In this document: in pieces, positions 1-11,969 of the stretch
Position numbering within the stretch: the stretch's first letter is position 1
Layout: each line of letters starts with the position of its first letter
Source: Rhizophagus clarus
Lineage: Eukaryota; Glomeromycota; Glomeromycetes; Glomerales; Glomeraceae
DNA: 64,000 nucleotides
NCBI GenBank assembly: GCA_015698045.1
Contig: BLAL01000071.1
Location: forward strand, 374,501-438,500
Direction of reading: 5' to 3'
Position numbers and translations under genes: made by a program
Notes under the pieces: model-generated
Databases searched by the model: none
What the model was told of the DNA's origin: nothing
Seen by the model: only the letters and a program-made list of their open reading frames with translations

Positions 1-38
1 GTGTCTTTTTTTAAATAAAGTTTGCAGGCCCTAACATA

Positions 39-134
39 GATAGTCATTTCTTGAATGAATTTTATAGGAATAGATATTTCAATAATCAATAATACTCAGA
101 TAGTCATTTCTTGAATGAGTTTTACAGAAATAGT
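39..134. repeat. Direct repeat upstream of the Sel1-kinase gene
   Basis: Two copies of a roughly 36-bp unit (about 39-74 and 99-134) share the core gatagtcatttcttgaatga and differ at a few bases. They lie 110-210 bp upstream of the first ATG of the Sel1-kinase gene. They could be a duplicated promoter or 5' UTR segment. No function can be read from sequence alone. Confidence 0.6.
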
Positions 135-246
135 ATAACAAACACGTACAACATTTTGCATATTTACAGATATAAATATTTCATTTTAGACTTTTTATGA
201 TGGTTTTTATTTCCAGGTTTTATTTAAAACTAAAAAAGCAATTAAA

Positions 247-3200
247 ATGCCAAGTAATAATATAAAAGAAAATTTTAAAAAAACCTTTCACTGGTATCAA
301 AAAGCAGCAGAAAGTGGGAATGAAGTATCAATGTATAATTTGGCAATTTGTTATAACAATGGAGATGGAACTGAAAAGAATTTAGAAAAAGCCTTTTACT
401 GGTATCAAAAAGCAGCAGAAAAAAATCATATTTATGCAATGAATAATTTAGCCAATTGTTATATAAATGGAGAGGGAATCAAAAAAAATTTAGAAAAAGC
501 TTTTTATTGGTATCAAAAAGCAGCAGAAGATAATAACATATGTGCAATACTTAATTTAGCCAGTTGTTATAAAAATCGAGAGGGAACAGAAAAGAATTTA
601 GAAAAAGCCTTTCAATGGTATCAAAAAGCATCAGAAAATAATGATATGTACGCAATATTAAACTTAGTTAATTGTTATAAAAATAAAGAAGAAACAGAAA
701 AAATTTTAGAAATAGCCTTTCACTGGTATCAAAAAGCAGCAGAAAATGATGATGAAATTTCAATTTTTAATTTAGCCTTTTGTTATCACACTGGAAAGGG
801 AACAGAAAAAAATTTAGAAAAAGCCTTTTACTGGTATCAAAAAGCGGCAGAAAAAAATCATATTTGTGCAATGAATAATTTAGCCAATTGTTATATAAAT
901 GGAGAGGGAATCAAAAAAAATTTAGAAAAAGCTTTTTATTGGTATCATAAAGCAGCAGAAAAAGGTTGTGAGAATGCAATGTATAGTTTAGCCAGTTGTT
1001 ATTATATTGGAATGGGAACTGAAAAGAATTTAGAAGAAGCCTTTTACTGGTATCAAAAAGCAGCAGAAAATGGTTATAAAGATGCAATGTATTATTTAGC
1101 CAGTTGTTATATAAATGGAGAGGGAACCAAAAAGAATTTAGAAAAAGCCTTTTACTGGTATCAAAAAGCCGCAGAAAATGGTGATATGATTGCAATATTT
1201 AATTTAGCCAGTTGTTATTATATTGGAATGGGAACTGAAAAGAATTTAAAAAAAGCCTTTTACTGGTATCAAAAAGCAGCAGAAAATGGTGATGTGAATG
1301 CAATATTTAATTTAGCCACTTGTTATAACAATGGAGATGGAACCAAAAAGAATTTAGAAAAAGCCTTTTACTGGTATCAAAAAGCAGCAGAAAATGGTAA
1401 CAAAGAATCAATGTATAATTTGGCCATTTGTTATAAAAATGGTGATAGAACAAAAGAGAATTTAGAAAAAGCCTTTTACTGGTATCAAAAAGCAATAGAA
1501 AATGGTTATGAAGATGCAATATTTGATTTAGCTAATTGTTATTATAATGGAATGGGAACAGAAATAAATTTAGAAAAAGCTTTTAACTGGTATCAAAAAG
1601 CAGTAGAAAAAAATCATATTTATGCAATGAATAATTTAGCCAGTTGTTATTATAATGGGAATGGAACAGAAAAGAATTTGGAAAAAGCCTTTTACTGGTA
1701 TCAAAAAGCAGCAGAAAATGATGATGTAATTGCAATATTTAATTTAGCCAGTTGTTATATAAATGGAGAGGGAACCAAAAAGAATTTAGAAAAAGCCTTT
1801 TACTGGTATCAAAAAGCAGCAGAAAATGGTTATGAAAATGCAATATTTAATTTAGCCAGTTGTTATTATATTGGAATAGGAACTGAAAAGAATTTGGAAA
1901 AAGCCTTTTACTGGTATCAAAAAGCAGCAGAAAAAAATCATGTTAATGCAATGTATAATTTGGCCAATTGTTACAAAAATGAAGATGAAACAGAAAAGAA
2001 TTTAGAGAAAGCCTTTCACTGGTATCAAAAAGCAGCAGAAAATAATCATGTTAATGCAATGTATAATTTGGCCATTTGTTATGATGGTGGAAATGGAACA
2101 AAAAAGAATTTAGAGAAAGCCTTTCACTGGTATCAAAAAGCAGCAGAAAATAATCATGTTAATGCAATGTATAATTTGGCCATTTGTTATGATGGTGGAA
2201 ATGGAACAAAAAAGAATTTAGAAAAAGCCTTTTACTGGTATCAAAAAGCAGCAGAAAATGGTAATGAAAATGCAAGGAATTCTTTAGCCTTTTGTTATTA
2301 TAGTGGAAAAGGAACAGAAATAAATTTAGAAAAATCCTCTTACTTATGGCAAAAAGTAGCAAAAAATAGTAATAATGAAAATGCAATGTTTAATTTAGCT
2401 AAGTGTTATTACAAAGGATGGGGAATAGAAAAAAATTTGGAAGAAGCCTTTTACTGGTATCAAAAAGCAGCAGAAAATGGTGATAAAAATGCAATGAATG
2501 ACTTAGCCACTTATTATTATAAACTTGGAGAGAAAATGGAGATAAATTTAGAAAAAGCCTTTTATTGGTATCAAAAAGCAGCGGAGAATGGAGATGAAAA
2601 AGCAATGTCTAATTTAGCTATTTGTTACAAAAATGGAGAGGGAACAGAAAAGAATTTAGAAAAAGCCTTTTATTGGTATCAAAAAGCAGCAGAAAATAAT
2701 AATAGAATTGCAATGTATGATGTGGCTGGTTGTTATAATTCTGGTAAAGGAACAGAAAAAAATTTAGAAAAAGCTTTTTATTGGTATCAAAAAGCAGCAG
2801 AGAATGGAGATGAAAAAGCAATGTTTAATTTAGCTCTTTGTTATCACCATGGAGAGGGAACAGAAAAGAATTTAAAAAAAGCCTTTTATTGGCACCAAAA
2901 AGCAGCAGAAAATGGGGATGCAATTGCAATGGTTAATTTAGCCAATTGTTATTACAAAGAAATTGGAACCGAAAAGAATTTAGAAAGGGCTGTTTTCTGG
3001 TATCAAGAAGCAGCAAAAAATGGAATTAAAGAAGGAATGGATATGTTAGCCAATATTTATGAAAATGGAGATGGAATAGAAATAAATTTAGAAAAAGCCT
3101 TTTATTGGCATCAAAAAGTAATAGAAAATAATAATGTAGTAGAAAATTGCAAAGTAAATGAATCTGAATTAATATGTTATGATTGTAAAAAATCACATAT

Positions 3201-4556
3201 TTATTACCCATGGTTTGAACAATGTAATGAATGCAATCAACCATACAATGATTACCATTGGTGCAAACAATGCAATTTTAAACGATTTCAACAAGATTTT
3301 TCAAAGTGGACTAGTAAAAATGAATTTATTGATAAATTTATTCAAGAAGCACAGCTAAGTGCTAAAAATAGTTATGAAATTTTAGAATGGATACCTTATA
3401 ATAAATTATTAAATATTAGTTATTATGATAAAGGAGGATTTGGTACAATTTATAAAGCTATCTGGTCAGATGGACCTATTGATAATTGGAATTTTGATAA
3501 ACAACAATGGAATAGACGGAATCAATCAAAATATGAAGAAGTTATTCTTAAAACACTTAATGACTCATCAAATTTAAATAATAAATTTCTAAATGAGGTA
3601 TAGTATTTTTATTTAATAAAAATTTATTTTTTTTTTGCAAAAATTTAATAACTTATTATTATTATTTATAGTGGAAATATCATTATAATTGTCAGAAAAA
3701 ATCATTTTCAAAATTTGCTCAAATCTTTGGAATTACTCAAGATCCACATAATTTAAGCTATATGATGGTAATGAATTATGCAAAAAAAGGAAGTTTGAGA
3801 AAATGCTTACCTGATATAATTAAACTCAAGTGGCAAGATAAATTACAATTATTGAAAAAAATTATATTGGGACTTAAAGTAATTCATGAATCAAATTTAG
3901 CTCATGGTGATTTCCATGATGGTAATATTTTAATTTCAGATGACTACTACAATGAATTATTTATTATTGACTTAGGATTATGTAAATCTGTAAGTGATTC
4001 ACAAGATAATGCAATTTATGGAAATTTGCCTTACATGGCACCTGAAATATTAAGAAAAGGACCTTATACTCTAGCAAGTGATATTTATAGTTTTTCAATA
4101 ATAATGTGGGAATTTACATCAGGTACTCCTCCATTTAATCATAAAGAATATGATGATATTGAACTTATATTGAATATTTGTGAAGGTGAACGTCCTAAGA
4201 TAATTGAAAATACTCCACAATGTTATATAGATTTGATGGAAAAATGTTGGGATCCAAATCCTTCATATAGACCAACTATAAAAGAGCTTGAATATAAAAT
4301 ATCTGAATGGATTAGGTGCATTAATGAACATTATAAGATAAATATTAATATAACTAAAGACTATGAGTGTACAAAGTCTAATATGGATAATAAAATTAAA
4401 GATGAATTACTAGAATTTATAAATGCAGATAATACTTTAGTAAAAAAACAAGCTAGTGTTTCTAATATACAATCTCATTTACAAATAGATTATACAAGTT
4501 ACAATTTTACTAAAACTTCAAATAATAGTCTTGAATCATATATGATTAAAGATTAA
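247..4556 (+). CDS. Sel1-repeat protein kinase (two exons)
   Basis: Exons 247-3597 and 3672-4556 join across a 74-bp GT-AG intron to give about 1,411 residues. Residues 1-965 hold 26 Sel1-like repeats of about 36 residues (EKAFYWYQKAAENG...NLA.CY..G.GTEKNL) plus a partial 27th. A Cys-rich stretch follows (CYDCKK, CNECNQ, WCKQCN; residues about 978-1015), then the linker LEWIPYNKLLNI. The kinase domain has GGFGTIYKA, the Lys in VILK, an alpha-C Glu at the splice junction, HGDFHDGN, DLG in place of DFG, and MAPE. These features are typical of the tyrosine-kinase-like kinases expanded in Glomeromycotina. All core catalytic residues are present, so it is probably active, with the Sel1 solenoid as a protein-binding arm. 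The intron falls after the conserved FLNE, as in the neighbouring kinases. The reading frame stays open upstream of the ATG to about position 188, and ttccag lies at 213-218, so an upstream exon is possible. Confidence 0.88.
2005..2220 (+). repeat. Two identical 108-bp Sel1 repeat copies
   Basis: Copies 2005-2112 and 2113-2220 read the same base for base and encode Sel1 repeats 17 and 18. The other repeats in the gene differ from each other at many bases, so this is the most recent duplication, or a gene-conversion tract. Confidence 0.85.
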
Positions 4557-5021
4557 CTTTGTTATTTAATTTTTATATTTATTTGTTATATAGAAATATT
4601 TTTATTTAACAGCTTTTTGATAAAGTAAAAAAAATAAGTCAAAAAGACTCATTGTTAAAAACATAATTATAATTAAATAAAGTGATTATTATTTAGCATA
4701 ATCTGCGGACGAATGATATTTTTGTTTGTAGTTCACAAGGAAAGCAATCTGATAATTGTGGTATAGCTCGTTAAAGTAACACGTAATTTCAAATGCATTA
4801 TATGTCCATTACTGCGCCTTCTCTTTAACAAACCGCTTTTTAATATTTTTGCAATTATTATGGTGTCATAATTAAGAAAAATCAGAATTGAGAATAAAAT
4901 TAGTGGATAACAGGTGGAGAAAACTATAAATTGTTGAAGTAGTGTTGACGATAAAAATTGGCTTCAATATTTACAATTATCTAATCACGTGCTTGTGCTA
5001 AGAATGAATCGCATTTTATTG
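4557..5021. other. Intergenic, no gene seen
   Basis: AT-rich sequence between the Sel1-kinase stop and a small inverted-repeat element. No open frame with family similarity was recognised on either strand. The 60-codon frame at 4989-5171 overlaps the element and has no recognisable content. Confidence 0.5.
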
Positions 5022-5422
5022 TTTTTGTGTACCAGGTTCGTGGCACAGCTAACAGATTGTGGCGCAACAAAAAGTCATAAAGAAATAATTTTTTTTTTAA
5101 TAACATATAACCTCAAAAGTTATTGGATAAATGTAATTTCGGCTGCTCTTCAAGTTTACTTAGAGCGATAAAGGGATTTTAAATATCATTATTGACTTAT
5201 TTTCCTTTCCCGAAATCAAATGATCGACAAAGACGGTAGAATCAATCATTTATATGTAAAGTCAAAATCGGCATTCAAAATCTTCTTCCAAATCCTAGGT
5301 AAACTTGCAGAGCAGTGAAATTATATCCACAGTACAAGTTTGAAAACTTTATGTCGAAGAAAAAAACCTTTAATGATGTTTTTTTTTAAAATTGCTGAGC
5401 CACAAACCTGGCACACAAAAAA
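5022..5422. mobile_element. Small inverted-repeat element (MITE-like)
   Basis: The ends are inverted copies of about 28 bp: tttttgtgtaccaggttcg... at 5022 and its near reverse complement ending at 5422 (gctgagccacaaacctgg...). They differ at about three positions. The interior of about 345 bp has no coding capacity. No clear target duplication was found, so the family is not assigned. Confidence 0.5.
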
Positions 5423-5529
5423 GTGGTGCTTATTTGGATCAGCTGACATTTACAATAATCCTAAATTGGGAAAAAATCGTAGAAACTCTATTAACATTGT
5501 TTAACGCAAAAAATAAATAAACTCATTTT

Positions 5530-7545
5530 TTCCATTACTGAAGCTTTTCAAAAAAAAATCTACTGAATAGGATAAAGCTACTAATGGAAATGTTTCGCTA
5601 TTATTGGAATCTTTCGAAAAAAAAGACTACTGAGGAAGGTAAAGCTGTTAATGAAATTAATGAACCTTTATGGCTTAAACTAGGTGATGAAATGTTTGAA
5701 TATTCGGAAAAGACGACTAATGAAGATAAAACTGTTAATGAAGTTGATTATTCACCATTAATAAGTCTTTTTGATAAAATGGTTACTGAACTATGTGAAG
5801 AGGATAAAGACGCTAATGAAATTAATGATTTACCGTTACTGGAACGTTTTAAAAAAATGATTACCGAAGATGATAAAATTGCTAATTTAATAGAACTTTC
5901 ACCACTTCTGAAACGTTTCAAAGAAAAGGTTTTTGCCATAACTGAAGTGGATACAGCTGCTAATGATATTGATGTTTTATCATCATTAATGGAACTTTCT
6001 AATAAAATATGTACTGAAGAGATTAATGCTGCTGATTCACTGCTTAATTATGTTAAAGAGATTGATTATATTGAATTGAGTCATGAAAATTCCGATTATT
6101 ATGGTCATGATTTGTATGAAGATGTAACACGTTACACGTAGACAAAAAAAAGGCTTGTGTCCCGAATGTAATCAACTAAATACAGATAGAAATTGGTGCA
6201 AAGAATGTTACTCCAAAAGATTTCAACAAAATTTTGGTAATTGGACTAGCGGAAGTGAACGTGTTGACAATTTTATTCAAGATTCACAATTAAAAGCAAG
6301 GCATAATAATGAGATACTTGAATGGATTCCTTATAAAAAATTAAGAAATATTAACGAAATTGATAAAGGTGGTTTTGGTCAAATTTATAAAGGATTTTGG
6401 TTAGATGGACCTATAAGTCATTGGGATTATGAAAAACAAGATTGGAAACGAAAACATGCAAATCTTGAAAGTAGTGAAGAGTATGGTTATCCAATAGCAC
6501 TTAAAAGCTTAAATGATTTATCAAAAAATGATGAGAATTTTAAAAAATTTTTAAATGAGGTGAGCGATTATTATATGTAATTTTCTTTTTTACACAATGA
6601 CTTACTTTTTTTTTAATAAATACAGTGGAAATTACATTTAGAATGTCAACGTAAAGTGGCATCAAATGGCACTTTTCTTGTTCCAATATATGGAATAACA
6701 CAGGATCCAGATACAAAAAATTATATGCTAATAATGCTTTATGTTCCATCAGGCAATTTAAGAAATAATTTACCAATGATAAAATCTAATCCGAATGATA
6801 AGTTTACTATTTTACACTATCTTTCAATGCAACTTGAAGGAATTCATATGTTAGATTATGTCCATGGAGATTTTCACAGTAAATTATCCCTATGCATATG
6901 CATTAATTTGTGATTTTGGGCTATGTAAGTCGATAAATCAATCTAATACAGATGAAATATATGGAATTATTCCTTATATGGCACCAGAAGTGTTAAGACA
7001 TGAACAATATACAAAAGCTGCTGATATATATAGTTTTGGCATTATTATGTGGGAGTTGGCATCAGGAGTTCCAGCATTCCATAATGTTCCTCATGATTTA
7101 GATCTTATTTTGGAAATTTGTAAGGATGATAAGAGGCCAGTAATTAAAGAAGGGACTATGCCAGAAGAATATGAAGAATTAATGAAACAATGTTGGGATA
7201 AAGATCCTGAAAAAAGGCCAACCGTCGGTAAATTAAAATTGGCATTTAATAAATTGAGTAATAAATATCCGGTAGAAAAAGATGATGAAAAAAGATTAAC
7301 TGTACCTGGTAATAATGTATTGTGTAATTTTACTGCAAAATCTATTTTTACTCATTATTTTACCAATCAATTTTATCAATTTTGTAGAACATGAACCGAA
7401 AATCACTGAAGTTCATTATACGGTTGAGAAAACTGATTCATCATTAAGTTATAAAATTGTTATGTGTTCTGATAAGCCAATGACGAGTAATGATTTTGGT
7501 ATGTTTATTAATCAACAATATAGTTGCTGTATTATAATAAATTAA
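5530..7545 (+). pseudogene. Broken kinase gene with 35-residue N-terminal repeats
   Basis: The Cys-rich stretch and kinase N-lobe lie in frame at about 6131-6559 (CPECNQ, WCKEC, LEWIPYKKL, GGFGQIYKG, IALK, FLNE). A 66-bp intron (6560-6625) sits at the family position and the next exon runs from 6626. The frame breaks at HGDFHS (about 6880): the GN of the catalytic loop is missing and the DFG part (CDFGLCKS, MAPE) continues in another frame from about 6885. A further intron (7309-7387) leads to a C-terminus ending at 7545. Upstream, 5530-6040 encodes about five degenerate repeats of some 35 residues (pattern PLL.RFKKM.TE.DK.AN.I), with a stop (tag, 5567-5569) and a frame change near 5610-5630. 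Another frame change near 6130 separates this from the kinase. At least three lesions and the lost catalytic Asn indicate a pseudogene. Confidence 0.75.
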
Positions 7546-8300
7546 TTAAATCATGAATTTTTTTAGACAAACATATTTGATTCAAGATGAGAAGAGATAT
7601 AATCATCAATAAAGAGTATAATATTTATGTGCAATTGCACAAAGGTTATAAAGGTAGGGTTTATTACATAAATATGTTACTTTAAAATTATAAGTACTTA
7701 CTTGTAAGAGGAAATTAGATGATAGTATTTTTTTAATATAAGTTTTATATTGAATTGATTAATAAATTATTTATATATATTTTTATTTATATTTTTTTTC
7801 AGTGAAAATGCTATATATATAATCATTGATAGTTGAAATTAACTTTTATTTTACATTCGAGTTCATTTTGACTTTTACTACCTGCTTTAGCGGTTACAAA
7901 GACGAGTAACTAACAAATGATATCAGACAGCAACTGCGGAGAAAATGTACTGAATGGGAAAATGCAACGAATTGAAGTATACTGACTCTCAACTGTTATT
8001 GTGGCAAATATTACCATAATATTTTTCTAATTTGAACCGTTAAAGATAGTATTCGTAGTGAATTTGTTACACTATACCCTGGCGAATTAACGCACTCTGA
8101 AGATATTCGTTAAATAACCACAGTTCCTAGTTCCGTATTTTATGTTAATTGTAATTACTACACTAATTTCTGCAATGTAACTGGCAGGCCTGTGCAACAG
8201 ATTAATTTTTCATATATACTCTTACTCAGTATTTTTTTTTGCGCAATAAATTTATTTCACAAATTCTCTGGAACGTAACACACTTCCTATAGAAAAATGT
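7546..8300. other. Intergenic, no gene seen
   Basis: AT-rich sequence between two decayed genes. No recognisable coding, RNA or repeat feature. Confidence 0.5.
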
Positions 8301-8645
8301 AATGCTATGTCAAATATTGTAGACGCACCAGACTTCACTATTAATATGCCAGTTACACTAGTATAAATTAAGAAATATAAAACGGCTGAACTTATCTCGT
8401 TCTTTGCAGAGACAGGACTGGGACTTGACAAAGATGACTTGGAGTTAATTTACAAGTGAAAAATCGATGATCAGGCCTTTCTCAAGATGAACAAGCAAGA
8501 TTTAGGGGATAGTAGGTTTGAGATAGGACCAGTTGTAAAACCTGTGGATTTTGCTAAGGAGTGTAAGGAGGAAATTTCATGGTCATTCTCCTCGTACAAG
8601 TCTAAAAGAAAGCTAAGTGGAGTGTTAGCGAAATATGAATCGTGA
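8301..8645 (+). pseudogene. SAM-domain protein fragment
   Basis: One frame reads through segments matching the SAM-domain proteins common in Glomeromycotina: KKYKTAELISFFAETGLGLD, DDLELIYK, KIDDQAFLKMNKQDLGD, FAKECKEEISWSFSSYKSK and LSGVLAKYES. Stops interrupt it at 8364-8366 (taa) and 8457-8459 (tga), and the usual Gly-rich turn of the SAM fold is altered. No start exon was found. Similarity is judged from memory of the family, not from a search. It is a dead fragment. Confidence 0.65.
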
Positions 8646-9284
8646 GCTTCATTACTCAATTCAAACCATTATCCCAAAATTTAAACTTTTCATTGACTAT
8701 ATTCTTCGCAGGATAAGAAACATAGACCTATTATAGATAGCAAAAAGACTATGTGTTGCGAGTAGATTTCCATCTTCTTGGGAGTTTTGTTGGTCATATC
8801 CCAAGCAAAATATAATTGGCGAAAAAGTTAAAATACTTGCCAAGTTGACTGCGCCATTTGAACGATTTATCTGAAGAAACAATTTACATATTTGAGGACA
8901 AACAAAATCATGCGACTGTGGGTATCTATCAAAACTTACAAATTGCGTATAATGTAGTATAATGATTTTTGCTTTGCTTGTTACAAGTTGATCATTTGGT
9001 TTTGCTAACTTATTTCCATCTAGATGAATATATTAGATATTATCAAGGCATTTGATCCCAATCACGAATATGTTCTATAAGTGTGCAAAGGTTCCAATAA
9101 TCATAGCTATGCAACATGTATGCGACTTTGAATAGTTCAGATCTTCTAAAAACATTTTTGTGTGAATAAATTTACGAATCCAGGAGGAAAATAAAATCAC
9201 GTACCTTTAACGATTTGAGTTGTTTAGAATTCGAAGTGCAAAAAATCATAATTTAAATCTACTTTTAAATTCTAAATTTTCAAT
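8646..9284. other. Flank of SAM fragment, little content
   Basis: A possible exon remnant of the same gene lies at about 8700-8870 after a cag at 8709-8711. It is an open plus-strand stretch with scattered stops, too decayed to assign. Nothing else is seen. Confidence 0.3.
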
Positions 9285-9800
9285 CGCTATCTAGTAAAAA
9301 TTATGTTCTTGACCCTCCTCGTATTACTTTCTTGACCCGATCGAAATATGCATGATTATGTATAACTAAAATATTCTTTTCTTGACTCGAAGTCCCAAAA
9401 ATATGATGAATGAAAATTATATGAAAAAAACACTATATTTCACTTTATATTTAACAAGAATAAAGTTTTTTATATTTTTTAAACAAAAAAATTCGTTTTC
9501 TTAATAAATATATATATATATATATATTTTTATAATATTTTATTAAGCTTTACAACGTACTTTTTGTTTAAAATAATTCATACTGTAAATGTTTAAAAAA
9601 ATAAGTCTATTTATTTTTCATTAAATGTTAAACTATTTATTTATTTTACGTCTATGTCCTTGTGAAAATAACAACGTGTTAATGTTTTTAATTTTCAGAT
9701 CAAGAAAAGAATATTCTTGTCATATGTAATCACGCATATTTTAATCAGGTCAAGAAAGTAACACGAGGAGGGCCAAGAACGTAATTTTGGCCGCTATCTA
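9285..9800. mobile_element. Mutator-like non-autonomous element with 9-bp target duplication
   Basis: The element body is 9294-9791 (498 bp). It is flanked by the 9-bp direct repeat cgctatcta at 9285-9293 and 9792-9800. The terminal inverted repeats align over 40 or more bp with few mismatches (left gtaaaaattatgttcttgac, right reverse complement gccaaaattacgttcttggc, both continuing CCTCCTCGT...TTACTTTCTTGACC). The interior is AT-rich with a TA microsatellite near 9505-9530 and no transposase. A 9-bp duplication with long inverted ends fits Mutator-like elements; this family call is inference. Confidence 0.75.
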
Positions 9801-10516
9801 TTTATGATGTAAACTCTTTACACATTATATTTTACACTTTCACGTTTCAATTACCGTTTAAAAGAAAGGAGGAAGGAAATTTGTACACAAAAGAGAAAAT
9901 GGAATGAATTTGAAATTATAACGGTTTAGAACACGTATAGTATTATGTCATTAAAATTCAATTTTACAATATATTTTAAATAGTTTGTATAATGAACCAT
10001 ATTTTATAATCTTATGAGAATACAGTTAATCATTTGCTCGCCTCAGGACTATTGCTGAAGTTCAATCTATTGATCCGATTAATACAGTCATACTCATAAA
10101 ACTAATTAGTGACAGAACTTCAGTTACTTATAGTAAAGTCTAGAATATTGCGCGCGATAGTTGTCTAAAACAATTAATTCTTTACACAGAGTAATACAAA
10201 GTAAAATGTACTTATTAATAATTATTACATGTCTAATTATGCAATATTGACCAATAAAAATCACTGTCGGTATTTGCTCAATTACAATCTGATTTTATTT
10301 ATGTAAATGAAAGTTCATGTACAGTATATTCTATAACCAGTATTGAACAATAATTATTTTAAAGTTATAAAGGATATAATCACTATAAACAAATACAATA
10401 AAAAAAAATCAAATAATAATATAATTTCAAAAAAATTTAAACTAATCAACTATAATACTATAATTTAACTTTGATTTGTAAACATACTAATAACTTCATA
10501 ACCTAAAATTCAGAAA
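9801..10516. other. Intergenic, no gene seen
   Basis: AT-rich region 3' of the minus-strand kinase pseudogene. No coding or RNA feature recognised. Confidence 0.5.
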
Positions 10517-11689
10517 TTATATAAGAATTACATAATTGAGATGTATAAGTAGTAGCTTGTGGACTTTATTAAGAGAAGAAAGGTGTGATTTTCTGTAATT
10601 TTCCACTTCTTTAAATTGATTTTTAATTTCAATTGCTTCTGGTTCACCTTTTTTATATGAATTATAGAAATCCTGGAATGACTTAATCCTATTATATATT
10701 TCAGTAGCATTTGGTCTGTTAACTGGATTTGGATCCCAACATCTTTTCATTAAGTCAATATAACATTTTGGTGCTTCTGGTTCATTTATTTTAGGTCTAA
10801 TTCCATTGCAAATATCTAATGCTAAACTATGATCATGTGCACGATCGATAAAAGGTTGATATCCAATTGCTGTAAAATACATAATCATACTAAAGCTATA
10901 TATATCTGCTGCTTGAGTATAAGGTTTTCCTCTTAACACTTCAGATGCCATGTAAGACATAACTCCATAAATTTCCAATTCGCTTGTATTGTTTACATCA
11001 TCACATAACCCCATATCTGATATAAATAAAGATTTTCTATTATGAATATTTAAGTTTTTTGTTAAAAATAATATATTTCCTGTATGAAAATCATGATGGA
11101 TCTTCTGTTTTTGATGGATTCCTTTGAGTCCTTCAATAATACTAAGCAGTGTTTGTATTTTATTTTTCCAATCAAAAATTTTTATAATTTTTACTATTCC
11201 AATTATTAAAACTTCCACCTTCTGCATACTCAAGAACTATGATAAAAATTTTTTGTATCTGGATTTTGGGTTATTCCATACACATTAAGGATATCGTCCA
11301 TTCTATTAATTGAATATTCTTTAACCTATTAGAAAATATATATATTATGAGTTTAAAAATATTTGGTTAATTACAATAATTATAAAAAATCTCATACCTC
11401 ATTTAAGGATTTACTCGTTAGATTTTGTGATTTATCTAAACATTTTAAAGCTATTTTTTTGTTTGAAACTCTGATACATTTTTTTATCAATATCATATTT
11501 TAATGGGCCATCTTTCCATATTGCTGAATATACTGTGGTGAATCCACCCATGCCTATTTCCTTACTAATATAATTAAATTGATTATATGGTATCCATTCG
11601 AATACTATATTATGATCTTTAATTTCATTCTTATTCTTAGAAAAATTTGTAGTTATTAGAGAGAGAGATATATATATATGTGTGAACAA
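10517..11689 (-). pseudogene. Frameshifted protein kinase
   Basis: Read on the minus strand: FEWIPYNQFNYIS, GMGGFTTVYSAIWKDGPL, then a frameshift in a run of seven T (plus 11454-11460), IALKCLDKSQ...SLNE, and an intron 11326-11397 at the same family position as in the other kinases. The next exon starts VKEYSINRMDDIL, with a frameshift near 11244-11254 before IIVLEYAEGGSFNNW and another near 11171-11183 before FDWKNKI. The C-lobe (10517-11180) is open: HHDFHTGNIL, SDMGL in place of DFG, SYMASE in place of MAPE, DIYSFSMIMY, CWDPNPVNRP. All three shifts fall in or next to homopolymers, so assembly error is possible, but the altered APE motif argues for real decay. Confidence 0.72.
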
Positions 11690-11969
11690 TGATGAACAAC
11701 TGAGTCTAATAGTTATAGTTAATAAACTAAACTAAGATTAGTCACTGATTAATGATTCAATCCAATCCTGTGGCACCAAGACACCTCTCACTTACTTGTC
11801 GATAAATTATACTGAGATCATCACATGGCTTTGAATCCTGGTGATCATAATTACGTCAATATTTACCATGTTTAGAATGTTTGCATTACATACCATTTGT
11901 ACCATTTTAAATATGGTATAATTACAATAAATTTTTTTCTTCGTTCTCTTTCTCATTCATAGCATAATA
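11690..11969 (+). promoter_or_regulatory. Upstream region of the BTB-SPRY gene
   Basis: A 280-bp divergent intergenic region between the minus-strand kinase remnant and the BTB gene. It is pyrimidine-rich just before the start (tttttttcttcgttctctttctc, 11933-11955), a pattern common at fungal transcription starts. No specific site can be named. Confidence 0.35.

Noticed and set aside
911..3244. Several minus-strand open frames of 67-94 codons opposite the Sel1 gene
   Set aside because: They are the antisense shadow of the Sel1 repeat; each encodes the same LLLFDTSKRLFLNS-type peptide.
4989..5171. 60-codon plus-strand frame
   Set aside because: It starts just before and runs through the inverted-repeat element, with no coding signature.
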